Assembly: GCF_020733705.1 (NCBI RefSeq)
Contig: NZ_JAJFZM010000017.1
Span: 434,001-498,000, forward strand
Direction of reading: 5' to 3'
Source of the DNA: Nocardia australiensis
Lineage (GTDB): Bacteria; Actinomycetota; Actinomycetes; Mycobacteriales; Mycobacteriaceae
DNA: 64,000 nucleotides
Shown: piece after piece, positions 1 to 6,473 of the stretch
Numbering within the stretch: the first letter of the stretch is position 1
Layout: each line of letters starts with the position of its first letter
Program-made: the position numbers and the translations under genes
The notes under the pieces: model-generated
What the model saw: only the letters and a program-made list of their open reading frames with translations
Told to the model about the DNA's origin: nothing
Database searches by the model: none

Positions 1-2
1 CC

Positions 3-602
3 GACCGCGCCTTCTGGGTCGACGTGCAGAGCACCATCAGCGGCGCCATGCTCGGCCTGCTGGTCGGCGCCTCGCTCGGTGTGCTCAGTGGTGTGATCCT
101 CTCCCGGAGCGAGGTGTTGAACCGCGCCGTCGCGCCGTTCGTGACCCTGCTCAACAGCCTTCCCCGCCCTGCACTCGCTCCCATCTTCATCCTGTGGTTC
201 GGACTGGGCATGGTCCCGAAGGCGCTGGTGGCCGCCAGCATGGTGTACTTCGTGCTGCTGACCAACACGACGAGCGCCCTGCGCGGCATCGACCACGACA
301 TCGATCAGCTGTCCCGCTCGATGTCGATGTCACCCTGGCAGCGATTCGTCAAGATCGAGTTCCCGAGCGCGCTGCCGGCGATTGTCGGCGGCCTACGGCT
401 CGCGGCGGTGTACTCGGTGCTCGGCGCGGTGCTCTCCGAGATGGTCGGCGCCTACACCGGATTGGGGCAGCGCCTGGTGACGCTGACGAACAACTTCCAA
501 GTGGCGGAGTCGTTCGCCGTGATCCTCGCCATGGGGTTGATGTCGATGCTGCTCGACGCTGGAATCTCGCTGTTCCAGAAGGTCGTCGAGAAGCGCGCGT
601 GA
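3..602 (+). CDS. ABC transporter permease (TauC/SsuC/ThiX-type), 5' end missing
   Basis: This is the C-terminal part of the membrane subunit of an ABC importer. The frame is open to the window edge, so the start lies outside; the GTG at 24 is unlikely to be the true start. About five hydrophobic segments are visible. The cytoplasmic EAA-type loop that docks on the ATPase is recognisable around 'PWQRFVKIEFPSALPAIVGG'. The family imports sulfonates, nitrate, pyrimidines or aromatic acids, so the substrate cannot be named. The SDR gene follows 12 bp downstream and is probably co-transcribed, which suggests uptake of the compound degraded by the neighbouring genes. Confidence 0.85.
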   Translation, partial: DRAFWVDVQSTISGAMLGLLVGASLGVLSGVILSRSEVLNRAVAPFVTLLNSLPRPALAPIFILWFGLGMVPKALVAASMVYFVLLTNTTSALRGIDHDIDQLSRSMSMSPWQRFVKIEFPSALPAIVGGLRLAAVYSVLGAVLSEMVGAYTGLGQRLVTLTNNFQVAESFAVILAMGLMSMLLDAGISLFQKVVEKRA

Positions 603-614
603 GGGGTAGCGACC

Positions 615-1313
615 ATGAATCCACCCATCGTGATCACCGGCGGCGCGAGCGGAATCGGTTCCACCCTGTGCGACGCCTTCGCCGGCACGCACCCGATCGT
701 CGTGATCGACCGACAGACCCCCAGCCGGCCGACGCCCGGTGTGACATACCTGCTCGGTGATCTCGCCACCGTCGACGGCATCGACGCGATCACCGAGCAG
801 CTGCGGGGACAGGGGATCACCCGCATCCGCGGACTGGTCCACTGTGCCGCCGTCGCACACTTCGAGCCTTTCGCCCAGACTCCCCGTGCATCCTGGGAGC
901 ACCTTCTCCAGGTCAATCTGCATGGCACCCTCGCCGTCACCCAGGCCTTGCTCCCGCTGCTCATGGACAGCGGGCGGATCGTCCTCTTCTCCTCCGGAAC
1001 CGTCTTCAAGGGTCCGGGTGCCGCCGCGGTCTACGCCGCATCGAAGGCCGGTGTCATCGGGTTCGCCCGGTGCCTGGCCGAGGAACTCGGGGAACGGGAG
1101 ATCACGGTCAACGTGATCGCACCCGGGCTCGTCATCACGCCACTCGTCACCTCTATCGCACAGACCGAGGAGAGCAACATCAGCACGCGGGCGATCAAAC
1201 GGGCCTCCTCCACCTCCGATTTCGTCGAGCCCGTTCGCTTCCTGCTCTCCGATGGCGCGTCGTTCGTGACGGGCCAGACCCTGGTGGTGGACGGCGGCTC
1301 GATTCGCGGCTGA
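615..1313 (+). CDS. short-chain dehydrogenase/reductase (SDR)
   Basis: A classical NAD(P)-dependent SDR of 232 residues, normal for the family. The N-terminal cofactor motif is TGGASGIG (residues 8-15) and the active-site Tyr-x3-Lys is in 'YAASKAG' near residue 140. The protein ends with the family's usual 'FVTGQTLVVDGG'. The ATG at 615 follows a purine-rich GAGGGG. Its position directly after the permease gene and before a LysR gene suggests that it oxidises an alcohol or reduces a ketone in the same pathway. The substrate cannot be inferred from sequence. Confidence 0.9.
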   Translation: MNPPIVITGGASGIGSTLCDAFAGTHPIVVIDRQTPSRPTPGVTYLLGDLATVDGIDAITEQLRGQGITRIRGLVHCAAVAHFEPFAQTPRASWEHLLQVNLHGTLAVTQALLPLLMDSGRIVLFSSGTVFKGPGAAAVYAASKAGVIGFARCLAEELGEREITVNVIAPGLVITPLVTSIAQTEESNISTRAIKRASSTSDFVEPVRFLLSDGASFVTGQTLVVDGGSIRG

Positions 1314-1427
1314 GCACCCGCATCCGACTACCGCACAAACGATCTGAACAAGCAACCAACTGGATGTCGACGTCACCCGGATGCCGGCTTCGATATGGCA
1401 GGCGCTAACCTGACGCCAGCCCCGCCA

Positions 1428-1447
1428 CTGTGTGCCACGACACACAG
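1428..1447. promoter_or_regulatory. inverted repeat upstream of the LysR gene
   Basis: CTGTGTG-N6-CACACAG is a perfect 7-bp inverted repeat lying 58 bp before the LysR start, within the 192-bp gap after the SDR gene. It could be an autoregulatory site or a weak terminator for the upstream operon. It does not match the TATCAC-type palindromes near the P450 and SDR genes, so its role is uncertain. Confidence 0.35.
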
Positions 1448-1505
1448 GCAGGGTCGGCGCAGCATTACGGCCTTCCACCACAGCGAATGACACGAGGCAC
1501 TTCCC

Positions 1506-2399
1506 ATGAGATTCGAGCAGTTACGGTATCTCGAGGCAGCGGTGCGCACCGGATCGTTCCGACAGGCTGCGAAGGAGGTCGGCGTCACGCAGCCTACGAT
1601 CACCACCCAGGTTCAACGCCTGGAGGAGGACCTGGGTGTCGTTCTTGTGCTCCGCGGAGCTCACGGGGTGCGGGCGACCTACGCGGCCGAACGGATCCTC
1701 CCGCACGCCCGTGCGGTGATTCGGGCAGAGAACGCACTACGCCAGGAAGCCAGTGCGATCGACAATCTGAAGATCGGAAGCATCCGACTGGCCGCGGTAT
1801 CCACAGCCAGCCTGACCGTACTTCCCAATGTCGTGAAGCTGCTGCACCGCGAGCACCCGAACATCCGCTTCGAGGTCACCGAAGGCGGGTCGGACACGGT
1901 CCGAGAAGGGGTCTCGACCGGGCACTTCGACATGGGTCTGCTGAGCACACTCAAGAACGACGATCGCGATGCCGACAGCCTGCAGTACATCGATCTGCTC
2001 ACCGGCAGGCTCGTCCTCGTGATTCCGGAGGAGAGCCCACTGGCCGCGCAGCAGTCCGTTCAGGCATCCGACCTCGCCGGCCAACCGCTGATCTTCTTCT
2101 CGAAGGACAGCATCCTGCGCGCGGCGTTCGAGCGACTACTCGAAGGCATCGAGACTCGTCCCGTCTACTTCACCGACAGCGCCGAGACCTCCATCCGCAT
2201 GGTCAAGGCGGGAGTGGGCATCGCGATCGCAAACAGCTTGGCTCCCTCGACCGTCAGTGGTGACGGTGTCATGCTGTCGCCGGTCTCGGCCGAGTGGGCC
2301 GAGACGCGTCTGGCGGTGGTCGTGCGCAAGGGCGAGATGCGCAGCCCTGTCGTCCAAACGCTGTTGAAACTGATGCGCCAACAGGTAGCCGGTACCTGA
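1506..2399 (+). CDS. LysR-family transcriptional regulator
   Basis: A full-length LysR regulator (297 residues). The winged helix-turn-helix is at residues 1-60 (MRFEQLRYLEAAVRTGSFRQ onward, with 'VTQPTITTQVQRLEEDLG' as recognition region). A periplasmic-binding-like effector domain runs from about 90 to 295. It sits between the permease/SDR operon and the convergent P450 operon. LysR proteins typically activate neighbouring catabolic genes from T-N11-A dyads. Such dyads occur at 5074-5088, 6228-6242 and 6350-6362, so this protein is the best candidate to control the cluster. The effector is unknown. Confidence 0.92.
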   Translation: MRFEQLRYLEAAVRTGSFRQAAKEVGVTQPTITTQVQRLEEDLGVVLVLRGAHGVRATYAAERILPHARAVIRAENALRQEASAIDNLKIGSIRLAAVSTASLTVLPNVVKLLHREHPNIRFEVTEGGSDTVREGVSTGHFDMGLLSTLKNDDRDADSLQYIDLLTGRLVLVIPEESPLAAQQSVQASDLAGQPLIFFSKDSILRAAFERLLEGIETRPVYFTDSAETSIRMVKAGVGIAIANSLAPSTVSGDGVMLSPVSAEWAETRLAVVVRKGEMRSPVVQTLLKLMRQQVAGT

Positions 2400-2464
2400 C
2401 ATTCGTGACCGCCCCGCAGGCCTTCAGACCGGAGATTTTCGTGGCCGACGGCCGGGCAAGACCG

Positions 2465-3430
2465 CTAGAGGTCCAGCACTAAACGCGAACTCACGGAGCG
2501 CGAAACGCAGATCATCATCGTATTGTTGGCTTCCCTCTCACGTTCACTGAGCACCGAATCCCGATGATCCGGAACCCCTTCCACGACGGTGACCTCACAC
2601 GTAGCACACGTGCCCTCCAAGCACGACGCCAGAACCGGCACGCCCACGGCCTCGACCGCGGAAAGTACGCTCTCACCCGGATTGACGGTAACTGTCACCC
2701 CGCTCTGGATGAGCTCGACCTCGAACGCCTCGTCGTTCGCGCTCTCGACCGTGTCCTTCGGTGCGAAGCGTTCAACGTGCAGCGCGTCGGACGGCCAGTA
2801 CGATCGGCACCTGTCTTCCACTGCGGTCAGCAGGGGTTCGGGCCCGCAGCAGTAGACCAATGTCTCCGATTCCGGCGCGGCCAGCGCCGAATCCAGATCG
2901 ATGAGCCCCACTTCATCTTGCGGGTAGAGCCATGCGTCGGCACTGCCGATGTCCAGGACCCGATCGGTGAATGCCATCGACGACAGGGAGCGGCCCCCGT
3001 AGTGCAGGGACCACTGCGATCCGGACTTCACCGCGGCCGAGATCATCGGCAACATCGGCGTGATACCGATGCCGCCAGCAATGAAGACGTAGTTCGGCGC
3101 CGGTTGGAAAGGGAAGAGATTGCGAGGACCTCGCACCACCACGTGTATGCCCTCGTGCCACTCCTCGTGGATCCGCCGCGACCCTCCCCGGCCGTCGTCC
3201 TCACGAAGAACCGCGATCTTCCAGCAGCTCCGGTCGTCGGGGTCGCCACAGAGCGAGTACTGACGAATCATGTCCTCGGACAAAACGACCTCGATATGCG
3301 ATCCGGGGTCCCAGCACGGTAGGTCCACGCCGTCGGCCCTACGAAGTTCGAGTTCGACGATCTCGTCGGTCAGTACGGTCCGGCGGTGCACGATCACCAT
3401 GGACTCGTTCAGTTCAGATGGGTTTCGCAT
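2465..3430 (-). CDS. phthalate-dioxygenase-reductase-like oxidoreductase (flavin/NAD(P)H/2Fe-2S)
   Basis: A three-domain electron-transfer protein of the PDR/vanillate demethylase reductase type (321 residues). Flavin contacts are in 'RQYSL' (56-60), the NAD(P)H-binding loop is AGGIGITPM (118-126), and a C-terminal plant-type 2Fe-2S domain carries Cys270, Cys275, Cys278 and Cys308. Electrons would pass from NAD(P)H through flavin to the iron-sulfur centre and then to a monooxygenase. It is the last gene of the P450-ferredoxin-reductase operon, 37 bp after the ferredoxin, so it probably reduces the ferredoxin or the P450 directly. The ATG at 3430 is taken as start; an in-frame ATG 10 codons later is possible. 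Confidence 0.9.
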   Translation of the reverse strand: MRNPSELNESMVIVHRRTVLTDEIVELELRRADGVDLPCWDPGSHIEVVLSEDMIRQYSLCGDPDDRSCWKIAVLREDDGRGGSRRIHEEWHEGIHVVVRGPRNLFPFQPAPNYVFIAGGIGITPMLPMISAAVKSGSQWSLHYGGRSLSSMAFTDRVLDIGSADAWLYPQDEVGLIDLDSALAAPESETLVYCCGPEPLLTAVEDRCRSYWPSDALHVERFAPKDTVESANDEAFEVELIQSGVTVTVNPGESVLSAVEAVGVPVLASCLEGTCATCEVTVVEGVPDHRDSVLSEREREANNTMMICVSRSVSSRLVLDL

Positions 3431-3467
3431 CGAAGTCTGTTTCCCGCATACGCTCGGCTGCTCCGTC

Positions 3468-3668
3468 TCAGTCCTCGATTACCGTGATCGCACCGGACGG
3501 GCAGATACTCGCCGATTCGACCACTCCCTCGAGTTCCTCCGCCGTGACATCGTCCCGGAGAACGAGCACCAGACCGTCGTCTGCACCCTGGTCGAATATT
3601 GCCGGCTCCCGGCCGACACACAACCCTGCCGCAACGCACTTCTTCTTATCGGCCACAACTCGAATCAC
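3468..3668 (-). CDS. 3Fe-4S ferredoxin (P450 redox partner type)
   Basis: A 66-residue ferredoxin of the kind encoded beside actinobacterial P450 genes. The cluster motif is Cys11-x5-Cys17 with Ala14 where a fourth cysteine would sit, plus Cys56-Pro57, the pattern of a 3Fe-4S cluster. The start is GTG at 3668, preceded by GAGCGGAG on the coding strand. It lies 82 bp after the P450 gene and before the reductase gene. The likely role is to carry electrons to the P450. The operon therefore encodes two iron-sulfur carriers, this one and the 2Fe-2S domain of the reductase. Confidence 0.92.
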   Translation of the reverse strand: MIRVVADKKKCVAAGLCVGREPAIFDQGADDGLVLVLRDDVTAEELEGVVESASICPSGAITVIED

Positions 3669-3750
3669 TACTGCTCCGCTCTTTGATCATGTCTACTGTT
3701 CGCGGCGTTCCCTCATCAGTAATGCCGCGTACCCCCTGCGGTTTCGCCCG

Positions 3751-4977
3751 CTACCACGTCACCGGGAGTTCGTGGAGTCCGTAGAACGCCGAGTCGTGCT
3801 TGAACCGAAGTTCATCCACCGGTGCGGCCACCCGGAGTCCCGGGATGACGTCGAACAGGGTCTCGAACACCACCTCCAACTCCATTCGGGCGAGCGCCTG
3901 ACCGACGCACTGATGCACTCCGTAACCGAACGTCATGTGCTGGCGGGCCTCCTTACGGCCGAGGTCCAGCACCTCGGGTTCGGGAAAGATCGTCCCGTCC
4001 CAGTTTGCGGCGGACACCGCCGCGATGACACCTTCGCCGGCCGGAATCGTGTGACCGCCTACTTCAATGTCCTCGGTTGCGATGCGCGACGCGTTGCTCT
4101 GCGTGATCGAGGTGAAACGGAGTAGTTCTTCGACCGCGTTGGTGACGGACACTTCCTTGGAAGTCATGCGCGCCAACTGTTCCGGGTTCTCGAGCAGGAC
4201 CAGCGTTCCCAGCGTGATCATGTTCGCGGTGGTCTCGTGACCACCGAGAAGGAGGAGATTCGCATCCATCACGGCTTCGTCGCGAGTCAACTCGCCGCTG
4301 GCCACCTGTTCGGCCATGAAGCTCATCACGTCGTCTCGCGGGTCCGCTGTTCGCTCGTCGAGCAGATCCCCGAGATAGTCGAGCAACTTCTCGGTAGCTT
4401 CCTCGACCTCCGCGGTAGACGCCGTGTGGTCGATCCGTACGGCACTCTGCACCTGGAAGAACTCATGATCTCGATACGGGACGCCCAACAGCATGCAAGC
4501 CACCGTCGAGGACACGACAAGCGCGAACTCGTGGAAGAAGTCGACCGGCGAGGGCTTGGTGACAAGCTCCTCGAGCAGTTGCCGCACCAGTTCCCGCACC
4601 ATGGGGCGCAGGTTCTCCATCCGACGCACCGTGAAGAACGGGATGATCAGTCGACGATGCCGACTGTGCTCCGCTCCGTCCATCCGCTGGAACGACCCGT
4701 CCTGCGTCTTGCCGACACGCTCGGCCTCCGAGAGGAAGGGAAAGTTCGGTCGTTTCGGATCCGAGCTGATTGCCGGGGAACGCAGGACCGCCCGGATGTC
4801 TTCATAGCGTGTGAGGAGGGACGCAGATCTGTTGTCCCACAATCGAACCTGAGCAACGGGATTGGTATTGCGCAGTTCCTCGTACTCCGCGGGCACCTGG
4901 AAGGGGCAACGCCGCCGCATCGGATACTTGGGGAGCTCGGATGCCGGAAAATCGGGGGCCGGAATGGATGACGTCAT
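3751..4977 (-). CDS. cytochrome P450 monooxygenase
   Basis: A soluble bacterial P450 of 408 residues, the usual length. The oxygen-activation helix has GGHETT (245-250), the ExxR pair is Glu284-Arg287, and the haem loop FGYGVHQCVG has Cys357 as ligand. It resembles CYP105/CYP107-type hydroxylases but I cannot assign a family or substrate. It heads the P450-ferredoxin-reductase operon. Its upstream segment is a diverged copy of the one before the SDR gene at 5294-6058, implying co-regulation. The likely role is the first hydroxylation of the catabolic substrate, with the SDRs oxidising the resulting alcohol. Confidence 0.95.
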   Translation of the reverse strand: MTSSIPAPDFPASELPKYPMRRRCPFQVPAEYEELRNTNPVAQVRLWDNRSASLLTRYEDIRAVLRSPAISSDPKRPNFPFLSEAERVGKTQDGSFQRMDGAEHSRHRRLIIPFFTVRRMENLRPMVRELVRQLLEELVTKPSPVDFFHEFALVVSSTVACMLLGVPYRDHEFFQVQSAVRIDHTASTAEVEEATEKLLDYLGDLLDERTADPRDDVMSFMAEQVASGELTRDEAVMDANLLLLGGHETTANMITLGTLVLLENPEQLARMTSKEVSVTNAVEELLRFTSITQSNASRIATEDIEVGGHTIPAGEGVIAAVSAANWDGTIFPEPEVLDLGRKEARQHMTFGYGVHQCVGQALARMELEVVFETLFDVIPGLRVAAPVDELRFKHDSAFYGLHELPVTW

Positions 4978-5002
4978 GTCTTACCTCCACGGACAGGGAT
5001 TG

Positions 5003-5108
5003 GTGTGACGACGGTCTCTTCGATACTTGCGTCGGTGAGTGATCCGGTCAAGGCGCTTCCTGGGCGGAGTCGCATATCGCAGTGATAGCTTCCGCACTCT
5101 TGCCCTGC
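5003..5108 (-). repeat. duplicated promoter segment, copy A (P450 promoter)
   Basis: This segment aligns without gaps to 6157-6262, with roughly two thirds identity by eye. It lies 25 bp upstream of the P450 start in the same orientation as copy B relative to its gene. Both copies contain a TATC-type palindrome followed 22 bp later by TTGACC (here at 5046-5051 on the minus strand), a plausible -35 element. The rest of the 316-bp gap 4978-5293 shows no gene. Confidence 0.7.
5074..5088. promoter_or_regulatory. putative LysR-type operator, P450 promoter
   Basis: On the plus strand the site reads ATATCGC-A-GTGATAG, a near-perfect dyad with T-N11-A spacing. The better palindrome in copy B (6228-6242) is at the same offset within the duplicated segment, and the 22-bp distance to the TTGACC hexamer is also conserved. 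A position upstream of the -35 fits an activator site. Confidence 0.5.
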
Positions 5109-5293
5109 CGGCGGCGGGCGACCTGCGGGCAGGCCTACCACGCGTCGCCGGATTCGTTCTCCGGGAACGTGTTTCATCGAATTCAGGAGACAGTTGTTCG
5201 CTATCACCGTTGAAGCTCACGCGATCTTTCGTGGGTAGCGTGATCCTGGCGGTGGACTTGTCGCGGTATAGCAGGCGGCAAGACCCTGGCCTG

Positions 5294-6058
5294 TTACAGC
5301 GCGCGACGTGCGAGGCTGAAGATCTGGCCCGTAGGCCCGCCGACGCGTTGCCGCGCCAGCCAGCCAACCAGTTCCGCCACTTCGGTCGGCGACTTCACGC
5401 GCTCACTCGGCAGACCTTCAGGGGCTGCACCCACCTGGACGAGGGCCGCTGTGAGCCGGGTGGCGACAGGCCCGGGAACAACTTCGTTCACATCGATTCC
5501 GTGCGCCCACACTTCTTCGGAAATAGTCTTCATCAAGTAGCTCAGTCCGGCCTTGGACGACCCATAGGCGGAAAATCCGGCCGCGGGACTATGTCCCATA
5601 CCCGACCCGATCATGATGATTCGACCGCCACCCGTATCAACCATATGCGGGAGGACCGCACGAGACATGTTGTACGGGCCGATCAAATTGACGGCGATTA
5701 CGCCGGCCCAGTCGGCAGGGTCGGAATCCATGACAGGGGTCGGAGCGCCCGTGCCGGCGTTGTTGACGAGCACATCGATGCGGCCGAAGGCGGAAACGGC
5801 TTCGTGGACAATGTCATTGCACGCGTCGTAGTCGGAGATGTCACAGGGGAGAGCGAGCGCCTTCGAGCCGAGCGCCTCCACTTCACCGGCGACGGCGTCC
5901 AATTCTGTTGTGGTCCTCGAGATCAAGACGATGTGTGCGCCCGCGCCGGCCAGCTCGAGCGCGCATGCGCGGCCGATTCCCCGACCGCCCCCGGTCACGA
6001 TCGCTACCTTGTCCGCAAGTTCGAACGTGTCCTGCGTGGTTCTTGCTCGACTGCTCAT
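5294..6058 (-). CDS. short-chain dehydrogenase/reductase (SDR)
   Basis: An SDR of 254 residues with cofactor motif TGGGRGIG (22-29), 'NNAG', and catalytic Tyr-x3-Lys in 'SAYGSSKAG'. A much longer open frame extends upstream, but ATG 6058 is preceded by AAAGGA at good spacing and gives the normal family N-terminus. The last residues ('GQIFSLARRAL') lack the common C-terminal GG motif. It is transcribed ahead of, and apart from, the P450 operon, from a promoter that is a diverged duplicate of the P450 promoter. This suggests a role in the same pathway, such as oxidising the hydroxylated product. Confidence 0.9.
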   Translation of the reverse strand: MSSRARTTQDTFELADKVAIVTGGGRGIGRACALELAGAGAHIVLISRTTTELDAVAGEVEALGSKALALPCDISDYDACNDIVHEAVSAFGRIDVLVNNAGTGAPTPVMDSDPADWAGVIAVNLIGPYNMSRAVLPHMVDTGGGRIIMIGSGMGHSPAAGFSAYGSSKAGLSYLMKTISEEVWAHGIDVNEVVPGPVATRLTAALVQVGAAPEGLPSERVKSPTEVAELVGWLARQRVGGPTGQIFSLARRAL

Positions 6059-6156
6059 GTCGAAAGTCCTTTGCTGGGTATCAATTCCCGCGTTCGTCGG
6101 ACGGTTCTTGCTCCTCGTCGGATCGAACGATCTGCCCGCCGTCGTCTTCCGCGATC

Positions 6157-6262
6157 GTGTGGCGACGGTCTCGTCGATAGTCGTGCCGACGAGTGAGCCG
6201 GTCAATAAGTCGCGCTGCGCGGGCTTCCTATCACTGTGATAGTTGCCGCGCTCTTGCGCTGC
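6157..6262 (-). repeat. duplicated promoter segment, copy B (SDR promoter)
   Basis: This is the counterpart of 5003-5108. The best-conserved blocks are the first 16 bases, the GAGTGA and CCGGTCAA blocks (TTGACC on the minus strand at 6200-6205), the palindrome, and a CTCTTGC block at the far end. It begins 99 bp upstream of the SDR start. Confidence 0.7.
6228..6242. promoter_or_regulatory. putative LysR-type operator, SDR promoter
   Basis: CTATCAC-T-GTGATAG is a perfect 15-base dyad. Its inner 13 bases have the T-N11-A form of LysR boxes. It lies 22 bp upstream of a TTGACC hexamer on the minus strand, the same geometry as at the P450 promoter. Confidence 0.55.
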
Positions 6263-6349
6263 TCGCACTGGAAGCTCCGGTTCGATGGTGATCGAGGTAT
6301 CCGGATTCCTTCGGCTGCAAGGGTATTCGAGGAGCCGATAGGCAGTGGA

Positions 6350-6362
6350 TATCACAGGGTTA
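6350..6362. promoter_or_regulatory. third putative copy of the TATCAC operator
   Basis: TATCACAGGGTTA matches 11 of 13 bases of the dyad core TATCACAGTGATA. It lies in the 415-bp divergent gap between the SDR and acyl-CoA synthetase genes, 111 bp before the TTG start of the latter. It suggests that the carboxylase operon is under the same regulator as the P450 genes. The rest of the gap shows no gene. Confidence 0.4.
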
Positions 6363-6473
6363 GGTTCTTCGGGCTTCCTGGGAGTGTGATCTCGGTCAAC
6401 ACTGGGTTCACGCGAGTGCGGGTCCAAATTCGTGGCACTCGCGGTCCATATCTTTCGAGCAAGGGAGCCCTCC

